From the NCBI GenBank assembly GCA_005877525.1, contig VBON01000031.1:1-7982 (forward strand): 7,982 nt of DNA, written 5' to 3'. Positions 1 through 6,359 of the stretch are shown one piece after another. Position numbers and translations under genes: made by a program. Numbering within the stretch: the first letter of the stretch is position 1; the number at the start of each line of letters is the position of its first letter. Source of the DNA: Nitrospirota bacterium. Its GTDB lineage: Bacteria; Nitrospirota; Nitrospiria; Nitrospirales; NS-4. The notes beneath the pieces are model-generated. The model was not told the DNA's origin, did not search any database, and was given only the letters and a program-made list of their open reading frames with translations.

Positions 1-470
1 TTCTCCGGTACCGACTTGAGCACGACGGAGTTCGCCCCGATCTTGACGTTATCACCGATTCTGATCCCCCCCAGGATTTTCGCGCCAGCCCCAACCACGA
101 CATGGTTTCCCAATGTTGGATGGCGTTTGCCGCGGTCCTTGCCGGTTCCTCCCAACGTAACACCTTGAAACAATGTCACGTAGTCGCCGATCTCCGCCGT
201 CTCCCCGATCACAACCCCCATACCATGATCGATTAAAAAGCCGCGACCGATCTTGGCGGCGGGATGAATCTCCACACCGGTGAAAAAGCGCGCAACCTGT
301 GAAATCACGCGGGGCAGAAAAGGCACGCCCCAGGCCTCTAAACGATGCGCGAGACGATACGCGGCCAAAGCATGGAATCCGGCATACGTGAGGATCACTT
401 CCAGACGGCTGGTCGCCGCCGGATCCCGTTGAAACACCACGGCCAGATCGTCTCTCAACGTTCGAAACAT
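1..470 (-). CDS. cysE: Serine O-acetyltransferase, short bacterial type (3' end beyond window)
   Basis: Transfers the acetyl group of acetyl-CoA to L-serine to give O-acetylserine, the carbon acceptor for cysteine synthesis; a cytoplasmic enzyme. The first 156 residues are present and the frame runs open off the window edge. It starts MFRTLRDDLAVVF and then has an alpha-helical segment with HALAAYRLAHRLE (about 33-45). The left-handed beta-helix of hexapeptide repeats starts near residue 65 (EIHPAAKIG). DH at 81-82 and the RHP histidine at 117 match the conserved active-site Asp/His and the second His of the family, and GETAEIG (89-95) and GGTGKDRG (107-114) are typical. It begins close to the catalytic domain and lacks the long N-terminal helical region of E. 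coli CysE, as in the short form common outside enterobacteria. The ATG lies 6 bp after the ispF stop, so it should be co-transcribed with ispF and probably translationally coupled. No clear Shine-Dalgarno is present; a GAGG lies somewhat far upstream. The family call is firm. Confidence 0.95.
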   Translation of the reverse strand, partial: MFRTLRDDLAVVFQRDPAATSRLEVILTYAGFHALAAYRLAHRLEAWGVPFLPRVISQVARFFTGVEIHPAAKIGRGFLIDHGMGVVIGETAEIGDYVTLFQGVTLGGTGKDRGKRHPTLGNHVVVGAGAKILGGIRIGDNVKIGANSVVLKSVPE

Positions 471-476
471 CGTTTC

Positions 477-950
477 TTAGATACCCTCTATGAGACAGAC
501 CGCATGCGCCGTCATGGCTTCCTGTCGGCCCACCATGCCCTGGCCCTCACCGCTTTTGACCTTGAGATTGATGCGCGACGCCTCGACACCCATCGTCTTC
601 GCCAACGCGTCCTTCATGGCCGCTAAGTGCGGGCCGAGACGTGGCGATTCCGCATTGATTACCGCATCAAGATTGACCAGCCGGCCCCCCTTGCGGATGA
701 CAAGAGAGATGACCTGCTCCAAGAGCTGCAGACTTGCGATGTCCTTGTACCGATAATCCGAGGCCGGGAAATGCATGCCGATATCTCCTTCTCCTGCGGC
801 GCCTAAGAGAGCGTCGCAGATGGCATGCGTCAGGACATCGGCGTCGGAGTGCCCGTCGAGACCCGCTCCATGCGGAATTTCGATCCCGCCGAGAATCAAC
901 TTCCGCCCCGATTTGAGCGGATGAATATCGTACCCTATTCCGATTCTCAT
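477..950 (-). CDS. ispF: 2-C-methyl-D-erythritol 2,4-cyclodiphosphate synthase
   Basis: MEP pathway enzyme that closes CDP-methylerythritol 2-phosphate into the cyclic diphosphate, releasing CMP; a cytoplasmic homotrimer with active sites at subunit interfaces. At 157 residues it is full length for the family. The zinc ligands D8 and H10 (GYDIHP) and H42 (LTHA) sit at the same numbers as in E. coli. GHSDAD (33-38), GDIGMHFP (55-62) and the C-terminal GR-E motif are also present. The nucleotide-binding loop reads VKSGEGQGMVGR (131-142): E135 is kept and S133 replaces the usual Thr. The start codon overlaps the ispD stop (ATGA, 947-950), so translational coupling to ispD is expected. The ispF product is two pathway steps after IspD; the kinase IspE is not in this window. 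The identification is secure. Confidence 0.97.
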   Translation of the reverse strand: MRIGIGYDIHPLKSGRKLILGGIEIPHGAGLDGHSDADVLTHAICDALLGAAGEGDIGMHFPASDYRYKDIASLQLLEQVISLVIRKGGRLVNLDAVINAESPRLGPHLAAMKDALAKTMGVEASRINLKVKSGEGQGMVGRQEAMTAHAVCLIEGI

Positions 951-1687
951 GCGCGAAGTCCCCGTTGAGTCGCATCGGCCTGGGAAGCGTTGCGACGACC
1001 CGCCAGAATCGCTTCCGCCATTTGAAAATCTTCCGGTGTGGTGATCTTAATATTATCCCACCGGCCGGGTACAATGGCGACCTTTTGCCCCAAGCGTTCC
1101 ATCACCGCGGCCTCATCGGTGGCTTGGAATCCGTCGTATTCCGCCTTCTGGTACCCCTCTAATAACAAGGCCCGGCGAAAGGTTTGGGGGGTTTGGGCTA
1201 GCCAAAGTTGAGCGCGATCGACGGTGTGCAGAATGTGGCCGTCCGGTCCGACCTGCTTCACTGTCTCCTTCATGGGGACGGCAATAATCGCCCCGCCGCT
1301 CTTTTGAGCCGCCACTATTGATCGTTCGATAAGATCTTCCGTCACAAATGGACGCACGGCGTCATGGACCACCACCACCTCCGCGTCAGGGTCCGTTTCC
1401 TTTAGCCCGTGATAGACCGATTCCTGTCGAGTAGCGCCGCCTGCCACAACCTTCACGACCTTCTTGATGCTGTATCGCTCGATAATCTCTGAGAGCGTCC
1501 GTTCCCGTTCTTCCTTGGGAACCACCAGAATCACCTGCGAGATGCTCGCGGCTCGTTCGAACACCTGGACGGAATGTAACAGGAGTGGGATGTCACCGAG
1601 CATCAGGAATTGCTTGGGAACGGCGGCCTCCATCCGCCGGCCAGTTCCGGCCGCAGGAATGACCGCCGCCACTCTACGGGTCTTCAT
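947..1687 (-). CDS. ispD: 2-C-methyl-D-erythritol 4-phosphate cytidylyltransferase
   Basis: MEP pathway enzyme that joins CTP and methylerythritol 4-phosphate into CDP-methylerythritol with release of pyrophosphate; a cytoplasmic dimer with a Rossmann-like fold. The protein is 246 aa. The CTP-binding signature is PAAGTGRRM (11-19) followed by PKQF (24-27). Further family motifs are GGATRQESV (83-91), VHDAVRPF with D109 (107-114), TVDRAQLWLAQTPQ with R158 (155-168) and DNIKITTPED with K214 (211-220). A basic 15-residue tail follows the last motif and carries no recognised function. The ATG at 1687 gives the usual N-terminus, but no Shine-Dalgarno lies upstream; a 9-bp inverted repeat abuts the start instead (see the 1690-1756 entry). 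It overlaps ispF by 4 bp. It follows the PIN/TRAM gene after 81 bp, as ispD follows yacL in Bacillus. Confidence 0.97.
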   Translation of the reverse strand: MKTRRVAAVIPAAGTGRRMEAAVPKQFLMLGDIPLLLHSVQVFERAASISQVILVVPKEERERTLSEIIERYSIKKVVKVVAGGATRQESVYHGLKETDPDAEVVVVHDAVRPFVTEDLIERSIVAAQKSGGAIIAVPMKETVKQVGPDGHILHTVDRAQLWLAQTPQTFRRALLLEGYQKAEYDGFQATDEAAVMERLGQKVAIVPGRWDNIKITTPEDFQMAEAILAGRRNASQADATQRGLRA

Positions 1688-1689
1688 CG

Positions 1690-1756
1690 CGATTCGTTAA
1701 TCAGAACAGGTCAACAGTTCGGATTGTGGCGACAACGAATCGTGTTGAATGATTCG
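1690..1756 (-). promoter_or_regulatory. Possible RNA switch in the ispD leader: two mutually exclusive hairpins
   Basis: Read in the transcribed direction, three segments are complementary. A is CGAATC at 1756-1751, B is CGATTCGTT at 1742-1734 and C is AACGAATCG at 1698-1690. A can pair with the GATTCG core of B (6 bp, 9-nt loop). B can pair with C over 9 bp without mismatch (35-nt loop), and a smaller GAAC/GTTC stem (1720-1717 with 1707-1704) can form inside that loop. The two pairings share B and so exclude each other. The B:C stem ends 2 nt before the ispD ATG and would cover the place where a ribosome binding site should be. A lies 12 nt after the upstream stop codon, within reach of a terminating ribosome. 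The base pairing is seen directly; a regulatory role is inference. There is no U-tract, so a terminator is unlikely. A palindromic protein-binding site or chance are the alternatives. Confidence 0.35.
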
Positions 1757-1768
1757 CCTGAGCGGCAA

Positions 1769-2791
1769 TTATCCTCGCGCAACCGCCGGTTCCTGGTTTT
1801 CCGTCTCTTCCTTGAGACGAGTAAAGATCATCCGCCCGGCCTGAGTCTGCAGGACGCTGGTGACCACCCCATTGACGTTGGAGCCGATGAAGCGCTTGGC
1901 GTTATCCACGACAATCATCGTCCCGTCGTCAAGGTAGGCGACCCCTTGTGCGGCTTCCTTGCCTTCCTTCAGCACAAAGACGCGCAATTGCTCGCCGGGA
2001 AGGACCACGGGCTTGAGGGCGTTACACAGCTCATTGATATTCAGGACCCGTACGCCTTGCAACTCGGCAACCTTGCTCAAATTCAAATCGTTAGTGATGA
2101 CCTTGGCATTCATCTTCTTGGCCAGGACCACGATCTTCGAGTCCACTTCCTTGACGTGCGGAAAATCCTCATCGACGATCCGAACCTCAACATCCACCAT
2201 CTTCTGAATCTTATTGAGAATGTCCAATCCGCGCCGTCCTCGGCTACGTTTCAGAGGATCGGCGGAATCCGCGATATGCTGCAGCTCGTTCAGAATAAAT
2301 TGCGGCAAGATGAAGGTGCCTTCCAAGAAACCGGTTTCGCAGAGATCGGCGACACGGCCGTCGATGATGACGCTGGTATCAAGAATCTTATTGCTGACAG
2401 AGGACGCCCCGCCCGATTCATTTCCCCGCACGCGCTTGAAAAATCCAGACTCGGCAAACAATCTCACCCCGTACACCAAACCGAGATAGGGAAACCCCGC
2501 CAACAGCAGCAACCCTAGAATCGGCACCGATTCCACTGCCGGTACCGTGATTGCTACCGACCACGCAGCGATCCCCGCCAGCACGAGTCCACACGCGAGC
2601 CCGATGATGCCTCCCAAAAGCACTGCGGTCTTGGTGTTCCGCAGCAAGTATTCAAGACCCAGCACGACTCCGCCGATTCCCAGCCCGACGACAGAGGCGA
2701 GCATCAATCTGCCTTGTTGATCAACTCCATCAGAGAACAGGGCAAGACCAGCAAGGATGCAAAGAACGACAAATGTCGCACGTAGCACCAT
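1769..2791 (-). CDS. Membrane PIN/TRAM-domain protein, YacL-like
   Basis: Probable membrane-anchored RNA-binding or nuclease protein of the YacL type; the substrate is unknown. The 340-aa chain has four hydrophobic segments (about 4-20, 31-50, 57-80 and 89-112). A PIN domain follows from about 134 to 257, then a TRAM domain from about 260 to 326. The PIN acidic residues are visible: D138 in LDTSVIIDGR, E169 in ILNELQ, D217 in VDSKIV and D235 in VITNDLNL, so a metal-dependent RNase site looks intact. The TRAM part has GEQLRVFVLKEGKE and GVAYLDDGTMIVV. The last residues are polar and variable. The ATG has a clear AAAGGGGGTG ribosome site with 7 nt between GGGGG and the start. In Bacillus the homologue lies next to ispD and ispF, and the same order occurs here. 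Domain calls are firm; the biological role is not established. Confidence 0.92.
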   Translation of the reverse strand: MVLRATFVVLCILAGLALFSDGVDQQGRLMLASVVGLGIGGVVLGLEYLLRNTKTAVLLGGIIGLACGLVLAGIAAWSVAITVPAVESVPILGLLLLAGFPYLGLVYGVRLFAESGFFKRVRGNESGGASSVSNKILDTSVIIDGRVADLCETGFLEGTFILPQFILNELQHIADSADPLKRSRGRRGLDILNKIQKMVDVEVRIVDEDFPHVKEVDSKIVVLAKKMNAKVITNDLNLSKVAELQGVRVLNINELCNALKPVVLPGEQLRVFVLKEGKEAAQGVAYLDDGTMIVVDNAKRFIGSNVNGVVTSVLQTQAGRMIFTRLKEETENQEPAVARG

Positions 2792-2796
2792 ACGGG

Positions 2797-2806
2797 CACC
2801 CCCTTT
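2797..2806 (-). promoter_or_regulatory. Ribosome binding site of the PIN/TRAM gene
   Basis: AAAGGGGGTG in the transcribed direction. GGGGG is followed by 7 nt and then ATG, which supports the start at 2791 and the four-TM N-terminus. Confidence 0.6.
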
Positions 2807-2836
2807 CGGAAAAATCCAGTATTTTATTAATTCGGC

Positions 2837-2865
2837 ATGATAGCACAGCCTTCCAAGAACCGTAA
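2837..2865 (-). promoter_or_regulatory. Candidate extended -10 promoter for the PIN/TRAM-ispD-ispF-cysE unit
   Basis: In the transcribed direction TATCAT (2842-2837, 5 of 6 to the sigma-70 -10 consensus) is preceded directly by TGC, the extended -10 TGn motif. A poor -35 (TTACGG, 2865-2860) lies 17 bp further upstream. Transcription would start near 2830, leaving about 40 nt of leader with the strong ribosome site. It sits in the 111-bp gap after htrA. No hairpin with a T-tract is seen in this gap, so read-through from htrA is also possible. Confidence 0.4.
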
Positions 2866-2902
2866 GAGCGGAATCACACGACCAAGTGAAAAAGAAGAGG
2901 GG

Positions 2903-4417
2903 TTACGGTTTGATCGTGAGGTAGATGCTTCGATTACTGCGAAGAACGAGAATGAGCGCGGACTCTTTGGGGGCGAGGTTTCCTGCGATCTTTGAGAAGT
3001 CCCCAAGGCCGCCGATCGGCTTTCTGTTGATCTCGGCGATGACATCTCCGGCCCTCAGCCCCGCTTCCTCTGCTGGGCTGCCTTGGGCCACACGAACGAC
3101 CAAGACTCCGGGCTTGTCACGCGGCACGTTGAACCGGCGACTGCCCTCGGAAGGAAGCTCCCGCACCTCGACACCCACAAAGACTCCGTCGGCGTTGAGA
3201 TCCCCTTCTTCCGGCTCACCTCCGGTCTTGGCCATGGTGACCGGTTGCTCCGCTACCATGACCTCTTGATCTCGCTCCTTGCCGTTCCGGAGGAATTTGA
3301 TATGCACCTTCTTTCCGACCGGGGTTTGCGCCACCAGATTTCGAAACTGCGTGGGATTCAGAACTGCATGGCCGTCGTACACGATAATGACGTCGCCGCG
3401 CTCCAGCTTCCCGCGCTTCGCCGGACTGTCTGCCAGCACATCCGTAATCAGGACCCCCCGAGTCTCTGTGGCGCCGAATTGCTTGGCCAGTTCCTGGTTC
3501 AGCTCTTGGATAGAGACACCCAGATAGCCCCGGACGACCTTTCCGCCCTTGATCAACTGCTCCATAACGAGGCGGACCATGTTGCTGGGAACCGCAAACC
3601 CGATCCCCATGTACCCTCCGCTCTGACTGAAAATGGCGGTATTGATGCCAATCAATTCGCCGCGGGCATTGACCAGGGCCCCTCCTGAATTCCCTGGGTT
3701 GATGGCCGCATCGGTTTGGATGAAGTCCTCATATTCGGCAATGCCGACATTGGCGCGGCCCACGGCGCTCACAATCCCCATCGTCACCGTCTGATTCAAG
3801 CCGAACGGATTGCCGATCGCCAGGACATACTCGCCCACCTGGAGCTTATCCGAATCCGCCCACGGAACGATCGGCAGGCCCTGGACCTCCACCTTAATGA
3901 CCGCGATGTCGGTTTTCGGATCCTTGCCCACCACCTTCGCCTTCAACTCGCGTTTGTCGCCCAGGAGCACCTTGATTTCGTCCGCCTTGGAGACCACGTG
4001 GTTGTTGGTGATAATGTAGCCGTTCGGATCCGCAATAACGCCGGAACCCAAGCTCCGCTCATGGCGGTCCTTGGGAGCCTCAAAGCGGCGGAACAGTTCG
4101 TCACCAAAAAATCGCCGGAAAAACGGATCTTCGAACGGAGCCGAGCCATGCCCTTCCGGCATCCGGCTGGTGCGGGTGGTGGAAATATTCACCACCGAGG
4201 GAGTGACCGCTTTCGCAACCTCCACAAAATTCCGGTCCGACCCACCCGGTCCGGTCAACGGCGGCAGAACGGCCGGCACGGGCGGTGCAACCACCTCTCG
4301 AACGGCATGTCCGGTCGGCAGCCATCCGAGATCGGATGCAACTACGAGACCCAGAAGTGCGCCGACGCCGATCAGCAACAGACCGAGGAAGATGGAATTA
4401 CGGGAGTGTGCCGGCAT
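2903..4417 (-). CDS. htrA: Do/HtrA-family serine endoprotease with two PDZ domains
   Basis: Envelope quality-control protease that degrades misfolded proteins outside the cytoplasmic membrane. The chosen start gives 504 aa, normal for DegP/DegQ/MucD relatives. An uncleaved-looking signal anchor covers about 9-27, followed by a Pro-rich linker (about 42-58). The trypsin-like domain covers about 62-290, with the catalytic triad H140 (TNNHVV), D170 (DPKTDIAVI) and S244 (NPGNSGGAL). PDZ1 (about 291-392) carries RGYLGVSIQ, and PDZ2 (about 412-504) carries SPAEEAGLRAGDVI. A Phe/Arg-rich LA-type loop (99-112) precedes the triad. The ATG at 4417 lies inside fbaB (20-bp overlap). The frame stays open further upstream, but those codons are antisense-like residues ahead of the signal anchor, so this Met is preferred. 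The Shine-Dalgarno is weak, which suggests translational coupling to fbaB. The family is certain; the exact paralogue (degP, degQ or mucD) is not. Confidence 0.95.
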   Translation of the reverse strand: MPAHSRNSIFLGLLLIGVGALLGLVVASDLGWLPTGHAVREVVAPPVPAVLPPLTGPGGSDRNFVEVAKAVTPSVVNISTTRTSRMPEGHGSAPFEDPFFRRFFGDELFRRFEAPKDRHERSLGSGVIADPNGYIITNNHVVSKADEIKVLLGDKRELKAKVVGKDPKTDIAVIKVEVQGLPIVPWADSDKLQVGEYVLAIGNPFGLNQTVTMGIVSAVGRANVGIAEYEDFIQTDAAINPGNSGGALVNARGELIGINTAIFSQSGGYMGIGFAVPSNMVRLVMEQLIKGGKVVRGYLGVSIQELNQELAKQFGATETRGVLITDVLADSPAKRGKLERGDVIIVYDGHAVLNPTQFRNLVAQTPVGKKVHIKFLRNGKERDQEVMVAEQPVTMAKTGGEPEEGDLNADGVFVGVEVRELPSEGSRRFNVPRDKPGVLVVRVAQGSPAEEAGLRAGDVIAEINRKPIGGLGDFSKIAGNLAPKESALILVLRSNRSIYLTIKP

Positions 4418-5324
4418 AGATTCCGGTGATTGTTCTGAGGAGCTGCAGAGCGTCCTCTTTTTTGCGCTGGAAGGAGTTGCGGCCGATGATCGATCCAAAG
4501 CCTCCGCCATCCCGAATGGCCCGGACTTCATCGAAGATGGCCTTGTCATCCTCCTTGGCCGCACCGCCCGAAAAAATCACGATGCGCCGTCCATCGAACG
4601 CAGACTGGACGACATGGTGCACTCGTTCCGAAAGTGTCTTGATCGGAATGCGCTTGGATTCATAGATTTTCTTGGCTGCGGCCTGCTCCATGAAGTCCGT
4701 CGGAAGCTTCACCTTGATCACATGCGCACCAAGCTGAGCGGCGAGCTGCGCGGCGTACGCGACGACATCAATCGCAGTTTCGCCGTCTTTGCTCAGCTGG
4801 CTTCCACGAGGATACGACCAGACCACCACCGCCAAGCCGTGTTCCCGGGCGTCGCGAGCGATCTCCCGCAATTGCTCGTACATCTCCTTGCAGTGCGCCG
4901 AGCCTGGGTAGATCGTGTACCCAATGGCGCTGCATCCCAGCTCGAGGGCATCCCTGACACTGCCAGTGACAGCCGTTACTGGATCTTTGTCCTCATAGAG
5001 AGAGTCGTGATTGTTGAGCTTGAGGATCAACGGGATCTCGCCGGCATATTCGGCAGCGCCGGCCGCAAGAAATCCCAACGGCGCCGCGTAGGCGTTACAG
5101 CCGGCATCGATCGCCAACTGAAAGTGAAATAACGGATTGTAGCCGGGCGGATTCGGCGCGAAGCTTCTCGCAGGACCATGCTCGAACCCCTGGTCCACGG
5201 GCAGGATCAGGCATTTGCCGGTACCGGCCAACGTGCCATGGTTCAAGAGACGCGACAGGTTTGTGAGAACGCCGGGATTCTCGCCGGCATACCAGCCAAG
5301 AATTTCATGGACGCGCTTCGTCAT
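4398..5324 (-). CDS. fbaB: Class I fructose-bisphosphate aldolase, FbaB/DhnA type
   Basis: Reversible, metal-independent (Schiff base) cleavage of fructose 1,6-bisphosphate to glyceraldehyde 3-phosphate and dihydroxyacetone phosphate; cytoplasmic. The 308-aa TIM-barrel protein matches E. coli FbaB in LAGTGKCLILPVDQGFEHG (32-50) and AIDAGCN (71-77). Other family features are IPLILKLNNHDSLY (97-110), IGYTIYPGS (134-142), VVVWSYPRG (166-174) and the C-terminal phosphate-binding part IFSGGAAK (250-257) with GSIIGRNSFQR (277-287). The Schiff-base lysine is probably K204 in HVIKVKLP, by analogy with the family; K206 is the other candidate. It starts shorter than E. coli FbaB, which has an N-terminal extension. 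The start follows fbp by 9 bp with an excellent Shine-Dalgarno. Pairing with fbp indicates use in the gluconeogenic direction. No class II aldolase is in the window. Confidence 0.95.
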   Translation of the reverse strand: MTKRVHEILGWYAGENPGVLTNLSRLLNHGTLAGTGKCLILPVDQGFEHGPARSFAPNPPGYNPLFHFQLAIDAGCNAYAAPLGFLAAGAAEYAGEIPLILKLNNHDSLYEDKDPVTAVTGSVRDALELGCSAIGYTIYPGSAHCKEMYEQLREIARDAREHGLAVVVWSYPRGSQLSKDGETAIDVVAYAAQLAAQLGAHVIKVKLPTDFMEQAAAKKIYESKRIPIKTLSERVHHVVQSAFDGRRIVIFSGGAAKEDDKAIFDEVRAIRDGGGFGSIIGRNSFQRKKEDALQLLRTITGIYAGTLP

Positions 5325-5326
5325 AG

Positions 5327-5335
5327 GATCACCTC
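5327..5335 (-). promoter_or_regulatory. Near-ideal Shine-Dalgarno of fbaB, overlapping the fbp stop
   Basis: GAGGTGATC in the transcribed direction matches nine consecutive bases of the anti-Shine-Dalgarno complement, with 7 nt from GAGG to the ATG. Its first two bases are also the last two of the fbp TGA stop (5336-5334), so ribosomes ending fbp are placed on the fbaB initiation site. Expected effect: coupled, high fbaB translation. Confidence 0.75.
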
Positions 5336-6335
5336 ACCTCTTTCCTTGAATAAAGGCCTCAGCCATCGCGACATCGTCGCCGCTGCCGATCAGCAGCGGC
5401 ACCCGCTGGTGCAGAGCCTCCGGAGTGATCGCCAAGATGCGTTCCACGCCGGTACTGGCCCGCCCGCCGGCCTGTTCCACCACCATCGCGAGTGGATTCG
5501 CCTCATACAGCAAGCGAAGCTTTCCTTCCGGCTTGTTCGTTTCCGCCGGATAGAGATAGATGCCGCCACCAGTGAGGAGGCGATGCACGTCGGCTACCAA
5601 GCAGCCGGAGTATCGGAGGGTATACGGTCGCGCCGTGGGCTTGTCTGCCTCTTTCAGATAGTCGATGAATCGGCGGACCCCAGGAACCCATTTGCACGCA
5701 TTGCCTTCGTTGGCGCTATAGACCGCGCCTTTCATTGGCATGCGGATGCCTTCTTTGGAGAGGAGGTATTCGCCCAGGTCCGGGTCGAGCGTGAACTCAT
5801 GCGCCCCTTTGCCGGACGTGAAAACCAGCACCGTACTGGACCCATACATGAGATAGCCCGCCGCCACCTGCTGCGTGCCTCCTCGCACCAAGTCCTCCGC
5901 CGCTGGTCCGGCCGCGCCCTCATAGTGCAGGACGGAGAAAATGGTGCCCATTGGCATGTTGACATCAGTGTTGGAAGAGCCGTCCAAGGGATCAAACAGC
6001 AGCATGTATTTTCCATGCGGCCAGTTCTCGGAGAGGAATAGCGGTTTCTCCATTTCCTCGGAAGCGAGCGCGCAGACCAACCCCGTGTGCTGGAAAACTT
6101 TGATGAGCGTCTCATTCGCGATGGTGTCGAGCTTCTTGACGGCTTCACCTTGCACATTGGTCTCACCGGTGGCTCCCAGAATATCGAGTAAGCCAGCCCG
6201 GCGAAGATCACGAGTGAGGATTTTGCCCGCCAGACCGATCTGGACCAGCAGCGCGGAAAATTCCCCGGTCGCGGCCGGATAGCCCGCCTGGGTCTCAGTG
6301 ATAAATCGGGCGAGTGTAAAGGCTTTGCGGTTCAC
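5334..6335 (-). CDS. fbp: Class I fructose-1,6-bisphosphatase
   Basis: Hydrolyses fructose 1,6-bisphosphate to fructose 6-phosphate, the irreversible step of gluconeogenesis (and of the Calvin cycle where present); cytoplasmic and Mg-dependent. The 333 aa are full length. Metal ligands are E93/E94 (ALASEEME), D115 and D118 in FDPLDGSSN (114-122) and E278 in LLYEANPLA. NVQGE (60-64), the sugar-phosphate region RYSGCLVADVHR (241-252) and KLRLLYEANPLAMVVEQAGG (272-291) complete the class I signature. The start is GTG: an in-frame stop lies two codons upstream and the first internal Met is at 95. The ribosome site is weak (TAGG, 6 nt from GTG to the last G). A well-formed promoter lies directly upstream, giving a leader of only about 18 nt. 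Whether AMP inhibits this enzyme cannot be read from the sequence with confidence. Confidence 0.96.
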   Translation of the reverse strand: MNRKAFTLARFITETQAGYPAATGEFSALLVQIGLAGKILTRDLRRAGLLDILGATGETNVQGEAVKKLDTIANETLIKVFQHTGLVCALASEEMEKPLFLSENWPHGKYMLLFDPLDGSSNTDVNMPMGTIFSVLHYEGAAGPAAEDLVRGGTQQVAAGYLMYGSSTVLVFTSGKGAHEFTLDPDLGEYLLSKEGIRMPMKGAVYSANEGNACKWVPGVRRFIDYLKEADKPTARPYTLRYSGCLVADVHRLLTGGGIYLYPAETNKPEGKLRLLYEANPLAMVVEQAGGRASTGVERILAITPEALHQRVPLLIGSGDDVAMAEAFIQGKR

Positions 6336-6359
6336 GAGTGCCTACAAGATGATGAGAGG

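Noticed and set aside
1610..2518. 302-codon open frame on the plus strand opposite the ispD start and the PIN/TRAM gene
   Set aside because: It is antisense to two firmly identified genes, has no recognisable domain, and is explained by codon bias of the true strand.
3716..4429. 237-codon plus-strand frame opposite the htrA protease domain
   Set aside because: A His/Arg-rich antisense shadow of the protease domain codons; no independent coding evidence.
4418..4564. 49-residue N-terminal extension of htrA to an upstream Met at 4564
   Set aside because: It would run through fbaB, and its Ser/Arg-rich residues sit ahead of a normal signal anchor; the Met at 4417 gives the family-typical N-terminus.
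4071..5132. 353-codon open frame on the plus strand opposite htrA and fbaB
   Set aside because: It spans two real genes antisense, has low-complexity composition and no family resemblance.
5178..6041. 287-codon open frame on the plus strand opposite fbp and the fbaB start
   Set aside because: It is antisense to conserved coding sequence with no promoter, ribosome site or known motif.
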